Assembly: GCF_001906925.1 (NCBI RefSeq)
Contig: NZ_MRWQ01000001.1
Span: 1-64,000 of the forward strand
Source of the DNA: Domibacillus mangrovi
Lineage (GTDB): Bacteria; Bacillota; Bacilli; Bacillales; Domibacillaceae
Direction: 5' to 3'
Length of the DNA: 64,000 nt
Positions 18,887 through 27,148 of this stretch are shown here, one piece after another. The position numbers and the translations under genes were made by a program. The notes under the pieces were generated by a model, which was not told where the DNA came from, searched no databases, and worked only from the letters and a program-made list of their open reading frames with translations. The first letter of the stretch is position 1, and each line of letters opens with the position of its first letter.

Positions 18887-20056
18887 TCAATTAGTTTGGA
18901 CGATAAACGTTTTCAATTGCCGTTCAAATCCGCTAACGCCCGTTGTATTTACATATTCAAACGGGACACCGTATTTGGCTGCCGCTTCTTTCGTTTTATA
19001 ATAAAGCGAATGGCCCGCAAAACCATGCATAAAAAAAACGACATCTGCCCGACTCACTGCACCGTCAACGAGTGCTGAATCGGCTTCCGATACAAAGTCC
19101 ATTTTCCCGTTGTATTTATGAACAACTTTTTTGAAATGGCGCACTTTTTCCCCACCGATAAATGCGACAACTGCACCACGTAAATCAGGAATTGGTTCCT
19201 CTTTCTGTCCATTTGCTTCACTCTTCAATGTGCGAATCATGAACGCCTGCTGTTCCATTTTGTCATTCAGTTGCATCACGACATCATGACAGATAGCGCA
19301 CTCTTCTTGTAGCTTTGTCACTTCCTTCATTGCCTCTGCCAAAAAAGAATCGAATTCCCGCTGTATGTCCTCTTTTTCCTTTTGTAGCAAGTGAATCTGT
19401 TCAGTCAATTTGGCTATTTCACGGACTTTCTCGCCATCCTTTCGTTCATCATCTATAAGATCGGATGGAGCCGCTTCTTGCGCCCTTTTAAAAGAAAATA
19501 CATCATTTGGAATATCACTAGCAAAGGTCAACAGATCCATCTGTACTTTCACATACTCGAGCGGGGCGTGTTTAATAAAAGAGTCGATCCAATCTGAGCG
19601 CTCGTCGTTTAATGCCGTAAACAAAATAGATACAGGAGACAGTTCCGCTAATGCCTCTGTCACTGTCTCCTCTTTCCGTAACGCAACCGCCGCTTCACGT
19701 ACAGACAATTCAACGATTTGTTCAAGGCGTGCCCGTACAGTCGGCTTATGATAATGCCTGTATAGCCGCTCCATCACACCTGTGACCCCTTTCCTTTTAT
19801 CTTTATCTGTCAATTGAATACCGAACGAGCTCAATACACCAGACCGTTCACTCGGCGTCATTTCGAAAAGACTCTGCCTAAATATAAATAGCTTTACTGC
19901 GTCGATTTCTTCCATCCGAAACAGCTGCCAATGACTCTTTATTTCCTTTATATATATGGGATAATCCGCTCCACTGACATCCACCCCCTGCTCTTTATAG
20001 GTAACAAGCGCACTCACTGTTTGTTTCAACGTTAAAAATTTTTCGTCGTTCACCAT
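18887..20056 (-). CDS. DUF2325 domain protein
   Basis: A 389-aa protein. The C-terminal 95 residues (VVAFIGGEKVRHF, DVVFFMHGFAGHSL, VPFEYVNTTGVSGFE) are a DUF2325 domain, a small Rossmann-like fold of unknown role. The N-terminal two thirds are mostly helical with a coiled coil at about 210-280 (LTEQIHLLQKEKEDIQREF) and two cysteines nearby (ECAIC). The ATG at 20056 follows AAAGGAAG; a TTG lies a few codons upstream. It forms a probable two-gene unit with the small membrane protein downstream. No function can be assigned. Confidence 0.75.
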   Translation of the reverse strand: MVNDEKFLTLKQTVSALVTYKEQGVDVSGADYPIYIKEIKSHWQLFRMEEIDAVKLFIFRQSLFEMTPSERSGVLSSFGIQLTDKDKRKGVTGVMERLYRHYHKPTVRARLEQIVELSVREAAVALRKEETVTEALAELSPVSILFTALNDERSDWIDSFIKHAPLEYVKVQMDLLTFASDIPNDVFSFKRAQEAAPSDLIDDERKDGEKVREIAKLTEQIHLLQKEKEDIQREFDSFLAEAMKEVTKLQEECAICHDVVMQLNDKMEQQAFMIRTLKSEANGQKEEPIPDLRGAVVAFIGGEKVRHFKKVVHKYNGKMDFVSEADSALVDGAVSRADVVFFMHGFAGHSLYYKTKEAAAKYGVPFEYVNTTGVSGFERQLKTFIVQTN

Positions 20057-20072
20057 TTTTTTACTTCCTTTC

Positions 20073-20105
20073 AAAAAAACGCCCCGGACTTTGTCCGGAA
20101 GCGTT
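20073..20105 (-). terminator. Terminator-like hairpin in the leader of the DUF2325 gene
   Basis: On the minus strand, AACGCTTCCGGAC pairs with GTCCGGGGCGTT (6 bp plus 5 bp with a 2x2 internal mismatch, AAA loop) and runs into TTTTTTT about 15 bp before the ribosome-binding site. This is either the end of an upstream transcript or an attenuator in the leader. Confidence 0.6.
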
Positions 20106-20407
20106 CACATATATTACTTGCGTAAGTTTATTTGTATAATTCTTTGTACCATAGTTGTCTCATAAATTATCTTCTGTTTTCAAAAAGCAATCTGTACAGG
20201 AGTATTGTAACATGTTGGATACGTATTCTACAAACGATGCTCTTCGTGATCAGAAGTAAAACGAATCATCTGCATATTTCTGCATGACCTATCCTCTCTT
20301 GAACCCCCCCCCAGAAAATCGCTGTCACGTTATGAATAAAAACGGGATTGTTTTTGCATAGTAAGGGCGTACGATTATCAAATAATGATATGGAGGATTC
20401 CGCTACG
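20106..20407. other. Divergent intergenic region
   Basis: This holds the leader of the DUF2325 gene and the upstream region of the 88-aa gene. A 15-codon frame at 20212-20259 has an AGGAG site but is too short to call. A C-run (about 20304-20313) is notable but unexplained. Confidence 0.4.
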
Positions 20408-20674
20408 ATGGACCATACGAAAATGAGCTGGAAAAACGAAAATGTCATCTCTCAGTTACGTAATTCTGTAGACAATGTAACAACAGCTGTAGAACAAGCG
20501 CAGTCGCATCCTGCTCCGCAGTTAATCCAACAAGCGCAAAATACGATGGAGCGGGCAGATAATGCGCTCAGTAACGCTCTCCAAAACGGTGAACACCTAG
20601 AACCGATTAACAGACTTCAAGAGCAATTACAGCAAAATAAAGAACAATTGCAACGGCTAAAGAATGAACACTGA
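20408..20674 (+). CDS. Small Gln/Asn-rich helical protein (88 aa)
   Basis: Starts at ATG 20408 (MDHTKMSWKNEN) after GGAGG. The protein is predicted to be all helical, rich in Gln and Asn, with heptad-like repeats (INRLQEQLQQNKEQLQRLK). It has no membrane segment or signal. I do not recognise a family; small helical proteins of this kind are common in spore-formers. A decayed copy of its 3' half is found at 25896-26011. Repeat copy R3 starts at the last base or so of the gene. Confidence 0.6.
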   Translation: MDHTKMSWKNENVISQLRNSVDNVTTAVEQAQSHPAPQLIQQAQNTMERADNALSNALQNGEHLEPINRLQEQLQQNKEQLQRLKNEH

Positions 20675-20963
20675 ATAAAGTGAAACTTCATTCAGTGGGG
20701 GTTAGGTTCACAGGATGTGAATCAGGCAGACGTTGTCACAGGACGTGACGATCTTAGTCTGCCTTCCTCTTAGCCCCACTGAATGAATTGAATAAAAAAA
20801 GAACTCAGGTAAAGAGCACCGCATCCTGCGGCAATACCTGAGTGACCGGCTTCGGCCGGCCCGAACCAATCGGGCTTTTACGGGCAGTTGATCCCCCGCT
20901 TATCCTCCTTTTCTTTTCGACGGCTTGAAGCGGGGGTCTTACTGCCCGTTAATGCGGGATAAA
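20675..20963 (+). repeat. Repeat copy R3, full form (best-preserved copy)
   Basis: A 289-bp full copy. Left end ATAAAGTGAAACTTC. Module A (20687-20787) has a perfect 14-bp terminal inverted repeat with hairpins at 20707-20721 (loop AGGAT) and 20735-20749 (loop AGGAC). Module B has a long stem ACTCAGGTA/TACCTGAGT enclosing hairpin 20819-20831 (loop ATCCT), a perfect CCGGC-TTCG-GCCGG tetraloop hairpin (20846-20859), CCCGA/TCGGG, and nested CGGGCAGT/ACTGCCCG with CCCCCGCTT/AAGCGGGGG. It ends GCGGGATAAA. Confidence 0.9.
20687..20787 (-). ncRNA. Bacillaceae-1-like RNA structure (module A of R3)
   Basis: On the minus strand: 14-bp closing stem, GCAGAC/GTCTGC inner stem and two hairpins with loops GUCCU and AUCCU, fitting the RUCCU-loop description of the Bacillaceae-1 motif. 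Transcription is not shown by the sequence. Confidence 0.5.
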
Positions 20964-21178
20964 TAATCCTCAAAATGAATTTCTGATTGATGATTCTTTA
21001 TTCAGCTGCTTACACTTCCACCACACTATCGCTTGATGGCCTCTATGTAATAAAATGGGACGAGACCTATTCCATCACATAGATGAATCACTTTCACCTA
21101 CAAACATTTTATTTATATAAAACGATCTATTTAGGTTAGGCTTGTGGCTCTGGTTTTGATACCCCTGCCGTTGAAGTT

Positions 21179-21212
21179 AGGAAGAGAAACGATATAATTC
21201 GTCTCTCTTCCT
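21179..21212. terminator. Hairpin at the 3' side of the lipoprotein gene
   Basis: Arms AGGAAGAGAAACGA and TCGTCTCTCTTCCT (13 of 14 paired) lie just beyond the stop codon of the lipoprotein at 21226. The T-rich side is on the plus strand, so it may act in both directions or mainly protect from transcription coming from the left. Confidence 0.6.
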
Positions 21213-21225
21213 TTTACTTCTATTT

Positions 21226-22308
21226 TCACTTAGCTATGAAAGATGCATGATCTGTAGCTGCCCAATTGTTCATTGGTACTACTGAGTATTTGATGCCTGG
21301 TTGCAATGTTTCGTCATTTAACACATCAAAAATTCCGTCAGATCCTTTGCGAGAGGAGAAGCGGTATTGGGCTTCTATATTGCTGCCGTCATCACCTTTT
21401 AATTGTACTTTACGACCCGCAAATAACTCCATGCCTGGATCTTTATCTACTGTTATTTGGAACGACTTGCTGTCGATTGCTTTTGCTGACTTAATTGTAA
21501 GTGGGACAAGCTTTTCAGCAATAAAGGTTGGGTTTTTGATTGTTGTCCAATCAGATGTAACCGTATATTCTGTACCAGGAGTTAATGTTTGACCTTCTGG
21601 TAAACGGAATTTTGGTGCTTGTCTGCCATCTGCCGCTTGGGTAAACGGAACATAATTTGTTATGATTTTTTCTCCATCATCTGATGTAATGGTGACGACA
21701 CGATCTCGTAAAGAGGAGATCACTTGATATTGTTTTCCATTTCCATCTTTATTTTCGTCATCTATATGAAAAGCCAGATCCCCTCTACCAGCCCGATACG
21801 CTTCAATAATATTCGCATAATCGGTTACACCATCTTCTTTAAAGGATTCAATTTCAAATGTATCATTTGTAACCTGTTTCGTTTGACGTATATTGATTTT
21901 CTCCTCACTTGCTTCAAAGGACTGTTTTCCTTCACCTTTGTAAGTAACTGTGTAAGTGGTTCCTGGTTTTTGGATTGTCACCGGCACAATATATGTACTT
22001 TCTGCACCCGTCTTTAACCGTGGAACGTTGACAATACTCATATCATGATCAAATTCAAAGTTTTTCTTAATATTTTCCAAATCATCCGCATTCACATCCT
22101 CCTCCGGTAGTGGCTCAGAAAATGTGATTTGTAATGTCATCGTATTTAACGGCTGTAACTCCGTCATTTTCACTTCATTTTGTGTTTCTTTTTGAGCTTG
22201 TTCCTGCTTCTGCTCACTTTGGGCGTCTTGTGTGTTCGTATTACACCCTGCGATAACGAATGTTAATCCGAGTAGTAATGGTAATACTGTTTTTGCTTTT
22301 TTGTTCAT
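21226..22308 (-). CDS. Lipoprotein with repeated Ig-like/SbsA-like segments
   Basis: A 360-aa secreted lipoprotein with lipobox FVIAGC (Cys22) after a typical signal, then a Gln/Glu-rich linker. The rest contains repeated beta-rich units with phrases such as NTMTLQITFSEPLP, KQVTNDTFEIESF and AKAIDSKSFQITVDKD. This is the pattern of SbsA-like/bacterial Ig-like domains in surface proteins. The ATG follows GAGGAGATGACAAC. No enzymatic motif is seen. It is anchored to the outer face of the membrane; the partner is unknown. Confidence 0.7.
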   Translation of the reverse strand: MNKKAKTVLPLLLGLTFVIAGCNTNTQDAQSEQKQEQAQKETQNEVKMTELQPLNTMTLQITFSEPLPEEDVNADDLENIKKNFEFDHDMSIVNVPRLKTGAESTYIVPVTIQKPGTTYTVTYKGEGKQSFEASEEKINIRQTKQVTNDTFEIESFKEDGVTDYANIIEAYRAGRGDLAFHIDDENKDGNGKQYQVISSLRDRVVTITSDDGEKIITNYVPFTQAADGRQAPKFRLPEGQTLTPGTEYTVTSDWTTIKNPTFIAEKLVPLTIKSAKAIDSKSFQITVDKDPGMELFAGRKVQLKGDDGSNIEAQYRFSSRKGSDGIFDVLNDETLQPGIKYSVVPMNNWAATDHASFIAK

Positions 22309-22374
22309 GTTGTCATCTCCTCATTAGTTCATAATAAAACAACGTCATTTTACGGATGAAGGTTTATATGATGG

Positions 22375-23076
22375 TTATTTGGCTCCTGCTTTTAACAAAA
22401 TTTGTTCAATCTCTTTAAAGCCTTTCTCACGTGCATGCTGTAAAGGGGTCACATTATTCTGATCAGATATGTTCACATCCGCCCCATGATCTATAAGCAA
22501 TTGTATCGTTTGCTGCTGTTTTTCATTTCCATCATTCAAAATAACGGCTTCTAATAAAGCCGTCCAACCTAGATCATTTACATGATTAACATCGGTATCC
22601 GTGTTCGTAAGAAGTTCTTTGACGATCTTCACATATCCATGTTCCGAAGCAGGGATCAAAGCCGTTCCCCCATAGCGGTTCGTCATCGCTGGATCGGCAC
22701 CTGCATCGATCGTAAGCTTCAAGATTTCATGGTATCCTTCCGCACCCGCATACAGGAAGGGATTGTTTTTCATGTTATCCTGGATGTTCACGTCTGCACC
22801 TGCGTCGATTAGAACTTTTGCGGTCGCAGCATCATTGTTATAAGTCGCTATCATAGTGGCAGTTCTCCCTTTTGAGTCCTGTATATTGATATCGGCACCT
22901 TCCGTAATCAATTTACTTATCGTTTCCGTTTCTTTACGCTCAGCTGCTTGAATAAGTTGTTCATCCACTTCATTTCCTGCCTCCTGTTCCTGTTTAATTG
23001 GGTCTTTCTCTATATTTGAGACACACCCCTGAAGGATGAAAATACAACCTATAATTACTGTCAGCCACTTCCACAT
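22375..23076 (-). CDS. Ankyrin-repeat lipoprotein
   Basis: A 233-aa protein with signal and lipobox (FILQGC, Cys about 18) followed by about five ankyrin repeats (for example GADINIQDSKGRTATMIA, AGADVNIQDNMKNNPFLYAG, HGADVNISDQNNVTPLQHA). Ankyrin repeats bind proteins; an extracytoplasmic lipid-anchored set suggests a surface contact or immunity-type role, but nothing more specific can be said. The ATG at 23076 is chosen since GGGGGGTG lies just upstream and the signal peptide starts there; an upstream in-frame start is unsupported. It is followed by the other lipoprotein gene with about 66 bp between. Confidence 0.8.
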   Translation of the reverse strand: MWKWLTVIIGCIFILQGCVSNIEKDPIKQEQEAGNEVDEQLIQAAERKETETISKLITEGADINIQDSKGRTATMIATYNNDAATAKVLIDAGADVNIQDNMKNNPFLYAGAEGYHEILKLTIDAGADPAMTNRYGGTALIPASEHGYVKIVKELLTNTDTDVNHVNDLGWTALLEAVILNDGNEKQQQTIQLLIDHGADVNISDQNNVTPLQHAREKGFKEIEQILLKAGAK

Positions 23077-23181
23077 GAAATACACCCCCCTATCTAAAAT
23101 TATGTTAATACGTAATCTTAAACTCCCTCTAAACAATTTCTTAAAAAAAGATAAACTTATTAATAAAATTTCTTAATGTTT

Positions 23182-23274
23182 ATAAAGTGAAACTTCATTC
23201 AAGGAAGTTCTTCATCCCCACTTATCTTTCTGTTCAAATTCTTGAAGCCGGGTTCTCCGTTAATGCGGGAGAAA
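23182..23274 (+). repeat. Repeat copy R4, short diverged form
   Basis: A 93-bp short form with the left end ATAAAGTGAAACTTCATTCA and a right end with TTCTCCGTTAATGCGGGAGAAA. It is clearly related but has lost most of the pairing stems. It sits between the ankyrin gene's upstream region and the response-regulator terminator. Confidence 0.65.
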
Positions 23275-23300
23275 AAAATCCCGTCACCTTTGTGACAGGA
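23272..23300 (-). terminator. Terminator of the two-component operon
   Basis: On the minus strand, TCCTGTCAC-AAAG-GTGACGGGA is followed by seven T's, directly downstream of the response-regulator stop. Confidence 0.85.
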
Positions 23301-23315
23301 CATGAAACACACTAT

Positions 23316-24002
23316 TTAAACATTAAAACGATATCCTGCACCCCAAACGGTTTCCAAAAATTTTGGATGGGCAGGATCTCTTTCGATTTTTTCACGTAAT
23401 TTTCTAATATGGACAGTCACAGTTGAAACATCTGCAGCTAACTCCAACTCCCAAATACGTTCATAAAGCTGCTCTTTACTCAACACTTGATTTGGGTGCT
23501 TCACAAAAAACACTAACAAATCGAATTCCTTTGTAGTAAATGGAATTTCCTCTCCGTTAATATGAACTTTACGGGCTAACTTATCAATTGAAATCCCATG
23601 GACAAAAATGGTATTTGTCACCACTTGACTTCCTGCTAAACGTTCATAGCGCGCTAAATGCGCTTTCACTCTTGCTACTAGTTCACTTGGACTAAATGGC
23701 TTCGTAATATAATCGTCTGCCCCTAAACCGAGACCTCGAACTTTATCGATATCTTCCTTTTTGGCGGATACAAGCAAAAGCGGAATGTTTTTAACAGCAC
23801 GTATTTGTTTGCATATCTCAAATCCATTTACCCCTGGACGCATAATATCTAGAATAATTAAATCATAATTTCCTTGAAGACCCTGCCTAAGCCCACCATC
23901 ACCTGTATGTTGAATATCGACATAAAAATCATTAATTTCTAAATAATCTCTTTGCAATTCAGCAATACTTACTTCGTCTTCAATAAGTAATATTTTTTTC
24001 AC
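23316..24002 (-). CDS. OmpR/PhoB-family response regulator
   Basis: A 228-aa regulator. The receiver has EDE near the start, phosphoacceptor Asp about 52 in LIILDIMRPG, a Ser switch (LLVSAK) and Lys in ITKPFSP. The winged-helix effector has FTTKEFDLLVFF and VWGAGYRF, typical of the OmpR class. The Arg in IMRPG in place of the usual Leu/Met is mild. It precedes and overlaps the histidine kinase start region by 4 bp in the operon order (regulator first would be lower on this strand; the kinase is transcribed before it). Its trigger and targets are unknown. Confidence 0.9.
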   Translation of the reverse strand: MKKILLIEDEVSIAELQRDYLEINDFYVDIQHTGDGGLRQGLQGNYDLIILDIMRPGVNGFEICKQIRAVKNIPLLLVSAKKEDIDKVRGLGLGADDYITKPFSPSELVARVKAHLARYERLAGSQVVTNTIFVHGISIDKLARKVHINGEEIPFTTKEFDLLVFFVKHPNQVLSKEQLYERIWELELAADVSTVTVHIRKLREKIERDPAHPKFLETVWGAGYRFNV

Positions 24003-25447
24003 ATTTTCTCCCCTTTCTTTAAGGTAAAGAAGATACTTGTGCCTTTTCCAATCTCACTAGTAGCCCAAATATCCCCTTCATGCTCCCCGATAATTTGTTT
24101 TGTAATTGCAAGACCTAAGCCACTTCCTCCTGTCTGAGAATTTCTAGATTGTTCCGCACGGTAAAAACGGTCAAAAATATAAGGTAAAGCGGAGGGCTCT
24201 ATTCCATGACCATTATCTGTTGTCTGTACCGTGACATTCTCCATTCCTTCGTGTAGAGAAATGATAATGTTCTTTTGATCTTTATTCATATATTTCACAC
24301 AATTACTGATTACGTTAGCCATTACTCTTTTTAATTTTTCTCTGTCTGCTGTCACATAAATAGGCTGATCCATAAGATGAAGGTCAATCTGAATTCCCTG
24401 TTGGAGCAAATCGAGATAAAGCTCTTCAACAAAGTCGCTCATATAGTGATTTAGTTCGACCTTTTCAAAAGTAAAGGGCTCTTTTTTTAAATCCAGCTTG
24501 GAAAATAAAAATAGTTCATCAATTAATGAATCCATATCTCTTGCTTTTAAGTATACAGTTGACAAATACTTGTCCATTTTCTGTGGAGTATTTGCTACGC
24601 CATCTTTAATCCCCTCCACATACCCAATAATCGAAGTAATGGGTGTCTTTAAATCATGTGAAATATTGGACAGAAGCTCTTTTCGATTTTCCTCGTACTG
24701 AAGTTGGAGATTTACAGACTCTTTTAATTTTATTCTCATCTCTTCAAACGTTTGATTTAATTGTCCAATTTCATCATTTGAAGTAGCCTTGATTTCAAAA
24801 TTTAAATCGCCTGATTTGATTCGTTCTGCACCTTCTTTAAGTATCGAAATAGGCCTAATAATGCTTCTTGAAACTAAATAGTTCAAAAGGCCAATAATCA
24901 CGATAAACAGAAAAAGCAACAGACCCGATAAAATGGGAAACAACTCTCGGGTCAACTCTGCATAGGAACTTACCTTTGTCAATATAAAAATGCTTCCTTT
25001 GCTTTTATCTGAAAAATAAAAGTCAAACTTCACATACGTGAAAAAAAGGTTTTCCATTTTTATCGTATCACGCGTGTTAATGTTCGTTTCTTCAAATCCT
25101 GGAAGAGACTTAAGCAACGACTGCTTGTCAAGTGTTTGGGAAGCATACACCACGTTCGTATCTTTTCTGACAACAATTTTAATATCCTTCTTTTCAATTT
25201 TCTTCAGCTGCTCTTCGTTTAGAAGCTGCTCAGGATTATTTTTAGCCAACAGCTTTAAATCGAGAAACGCGCTTTCTTCTACTGTCGTTAATGGCTTTTG
25301 GACATACGATTTTTTGTAAAAATGCTCTATTGATTTTATATCGCCTGTAATTGTAAATATAATTAAAAACCCAGCTACCAACAGTAAAGCGACAGCGATA
25401 AGTATCACGCCAACGTAAGACAACAGAAATCTCGTTTTAATCGATAT
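23999..25447 (-). CDS. Membrane sensor histidine kinase
   Basis: About 480 aa with two membrane helices (about 10-32 and 170-190) bracketing an extracytoplasmic sensor of about 135 residues, a HAMP domain (RPISILKEGAERIKSGDL), HisKA with SNISHDLKTPI and HATPase_c with NVISNCVKYM, DNGHGI and GSGLGL. It pairs with the OmpR-type regulator downstream (4-bp overlap). The start is odd: the ideal GGGGGTGAT site points to an ATA codon at 25447, giving the family-like N-terminus SIKTRFLLSYVG. The first conventional start is TTG at 25423. Either the start codon mutated or TTG is used. Confidence 0.85.
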   Translation of the reverse strand: MSIKTRFLLSYVGVILIAVALLLVAGFLIIFTITGDIKSIEHFYKKSYVQKPLTTVEESAFLDLKLLAKNNPEQLLNEEQLKKIEKKDIKIVVRKDTNVVYASQTLDKQSLLKSLPGFEETNINTRDTIKMENLFFTYVKFDFYFSDKSKGSIFILTKVSSYAELTRELFPILSGLLLFLFIVIIGLLNYLVSRSIIRPISILKEGAERIKSGDLNFEIKATSNDEIGQLNQTFEEMRIKLKESVNLQLQYEENRKELLSNISHDLKTPITSIIGYVEGIKDGVANTPQKMDKYLSTVYLKARDMDSLIDELFLFSKLDLKKEPFTFEKVELNHYMSDFVEELYLDLLQQGIQIDLHLMDQPIYVTADREKLKRVMANVISNCVKYMNKDQKNIIISLHEGMENVTVQTTDNGHGIEPSALPYIFDRFYRAEQSRNSQTGGSGLGLAITKQIIGEHEGDIWATSEIGKGTSIFFTLKKGEKM

Positions 25448-25557
25448 GATGAATCACCCCCTTATCCGCCTTTCACTCTGTTAGAAAACTGTTCTTGATC
25501 ATTAGCTTGTTCTTAACGTGCATAAACTACATATTCACATTTGGAGATCATTTATTA

Positions 25558-25775
25558 ATAAAGTGAAACTTCATTCAGTGGGGGTTCTCTTCATCCCCCA
25601 CTGAATAAAAAGGAACTCAGGTAAAGAGCGCCGCGTTCTGCGGCAATACCTGAGTGACCGGCTTCGGCCGGCCCGAACCAATCGGGCTTTTACGGGCAGT
25701 TGATCCCCCGCTTATCCTCCTTTTCTTTTCGACGGCTTGAAGCGGGGGTCTTACTGCCCGTTAATGCGGGATAAA
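25558..25775 (+). repeat. Repeat copy R5, lacking the RUCCU hairpins
   Basis: A 218-bp copy. The left end is joined directly to CCCCCACTGAATAAA, so the two inner hairpins of module A are gone. Module B is complete, with the ACTCAGGTA stem, a GTTCT loop, the TTCG tetraloop hairpin and the right-end stems. It ends GCGGGATAAA. Confidence 0.85.
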
Positions 25776-25895
25776 CTAAAAGAACCATATCACATAAATA
25801 TTAAAACTTTCTAAAATATTTATGAAAAATCCCTAAACAGCTTACAATAAATCACTTAATTGTTTGTCATTCAATAACTCGAACACATCGTACGG

Positions 25896-26011
25896 GCAGG
25901 TGATGCGGTCAATAATGCTTTCTCCAAAACAATGAACATCTGGAGACTTCAAGATCAGCTAAATCAAAATAAGGAGCGATTACCGCAATTGCAGCCCATA
26001 ATGGATGAATA
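25896..26011 (+). pseudogene. Decayed partial copy of the 88-aa helical protein gene
   Basis: Nucleotide and protein similarity to the 3' half of the gene at 20408-20674 (for example CTCCAAAAC and GACTTCAAGA; protein LQDQLNQNKERLPQLQ versus LQEQLQQNKEQLQRLK), with a 12-base deletion and no start or ribosome-binding site. As at the intact gene, a repeat copy is close by (R5, on the 5' side here). Confidence 0.7.
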
Positions 26012-26054
26012 ATAAAAAGCAGCCAAAGCTTTATCAAAAAAGCGCTCGGCTGCT
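26012..26054 (-). terminator. Terminator of the AEC carrier gene
   Basis: Minus strand AGCAGCC and GGCTGCT arms with a long loop, followed by TTTTTATT, 40-80 bp after the carrier stop. Confidence 0.7.
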
Positions 26055-26091
26055 GATTTATTTCTAATCGTTCGGGTGTATATAGATTCCC

Positions 26092-27030
26092 CTACAATAC
26101 ATATATATTTACTAAATAGATCATAATTGGGATCGTGAGTAAAGCGAATAATGTAGATAAGACCGTTGTGATAGCACCGATATCTTCATCCGCTGAGTAT
26201 TTCGCAAAGAGGATGGATGCTAATGTAAGCGTCGGCATCATCGATTGAACGAGAATGGTTTGGGCGATGGTCTGTTCTGGTTTTAAGAAGATCATAAGTA
26301 AAGCAACTAAAGCAGGAAGAATGAACAGTTTAGTTGTTAAAGGCAGCCATACTTTCGATCCGCATTCTTTCACTTTTGTTCCCTTTAGCGTCATGACGAG
26401 CATACCTATATAAAACATCGCTAACGGTGCAGCTAATGCGGCTAATTGGTCAACAAGATTAATAATCAGAAACGGAGGTTTAATATGAAAATAAGCAATG
26501 ACCAATCCTCCTATAATCGCGATAATCGGCATGTTGATCATCGATTTAACTGTTCGGAAGTCAAAAAGTTTATTCCGCTGAAGCATCAATGCTCCGAGCG
26601 TCCATATCGTAAAATCAACTCCTGCATCAAAAATAGCGGCATAAAGTGCACCTTCAGGGCCAAAAAGCACGGCGCATAACGGAATGCCGATAAACCCTGT
26701 ATTGCCAAGACCTGATAACAAGGCCAATTCTCTATTATTAGTGGAATGGCGATAAAAAACAGCCGAAAGCAGCCAGCCTAAACCAATACCAGCCGCATTG
26801 ATCAAGATCGATAAACAAAAAACAAAGACGATCATCTTAAATGTATTCTCATTCATTTCAACGTGAAAAATACTCGACAATATAATACAAGGCATCGCCA
26901 CATTCACGATTATACTAATGAAAACACTTCTTGTGTCCTCATTGAAATGATACGTTCTCGACAGAATAGCCCCGATCATAATCATCAATGAGATAATGAC
27001 AATTGATTGAATAACTACGTTTAGTTCCAT
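26092..27030 (-). CDS. AEC-family (auxin efflux carrier-like) transporter
   Basis: A 312-aa integral membrane protein with about ten hydrophobic helices in two halves. GNTGFIGIPLC (about 110) and the PTLTLAS segment in the last third are typical of the AEC family, which carries small organic acids such as malate. The ATG follows AGGCAGGT. It is separated from the M20/Tct operon by that operon's terminator, so it is probably a separate unit, although the neighbourhood suggests a shared interest in carboxylates. The substrate is not known. Confidence 0.8.
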   Translation of the reverse strand: MELNVVIQSIVIISLMIMIGAILSRTYHFNEDTRSVFISIIVNVAMPCIILSSIFHVEMNENTFKMIVFVFCLSILINAAGIGLGWLLSAVFYRHSTNNRELALLSGLGNTGFIGIPLCAVLFGPEGALYAAIFDAGVDFTIWTLGALMLQRNKLFDFRTVKSMINMPIIAIIGGLVIAYFHIKPPFLIINLVDQLAALAAPLAMFYIGMLVMTLKGTKVKECGSKVWLPLTTKLFILPALVALLMIFLKPEQTIAQTILVQSMMPTLTLASILFAKYSADEDIGAITTVLSTLFALLTIPIMIYLVNIYVL

Positions 27031-27094
27031 ATTGATACCTGCCTATTCCAATAACTTAACGAAAAATCGATCATAACGATTAGTCCATTTATCT

Positions 27095-27130
27095 TAAAAA
27101 AGTACCATGCAATTTTATTTACATGGTACT
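27095..27130 (-). terminator. Terminator of the tctCBA-M20 operon
   Basis: AGTACCATG and CATGGTACT arms (9 bp perfect, 12-base loop) followed by TTTTTT on the minus strand, just beyond the M20 stop codon. Confidence 0.85.
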
Positions 27131-27148
27131 TCCATACGTCTGAACTGC

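Noticed and set aside
20212-20259. 15-codon frame with an AGGAG site
   Set aside because: Too short to separate from chance without conservation or ribosome profiling.
20707-20749. CsrA-type binding sites in the AGGAT/AGGAC loops of the repeat
   Set aside because: GGA lies in hairpin loops, but the base pattern is CAGGA rather than the ANGGA core, and the repeats are not in leaders of candidate targets. The structure is better explained by the RUCCU-loop RNA on the other strand.
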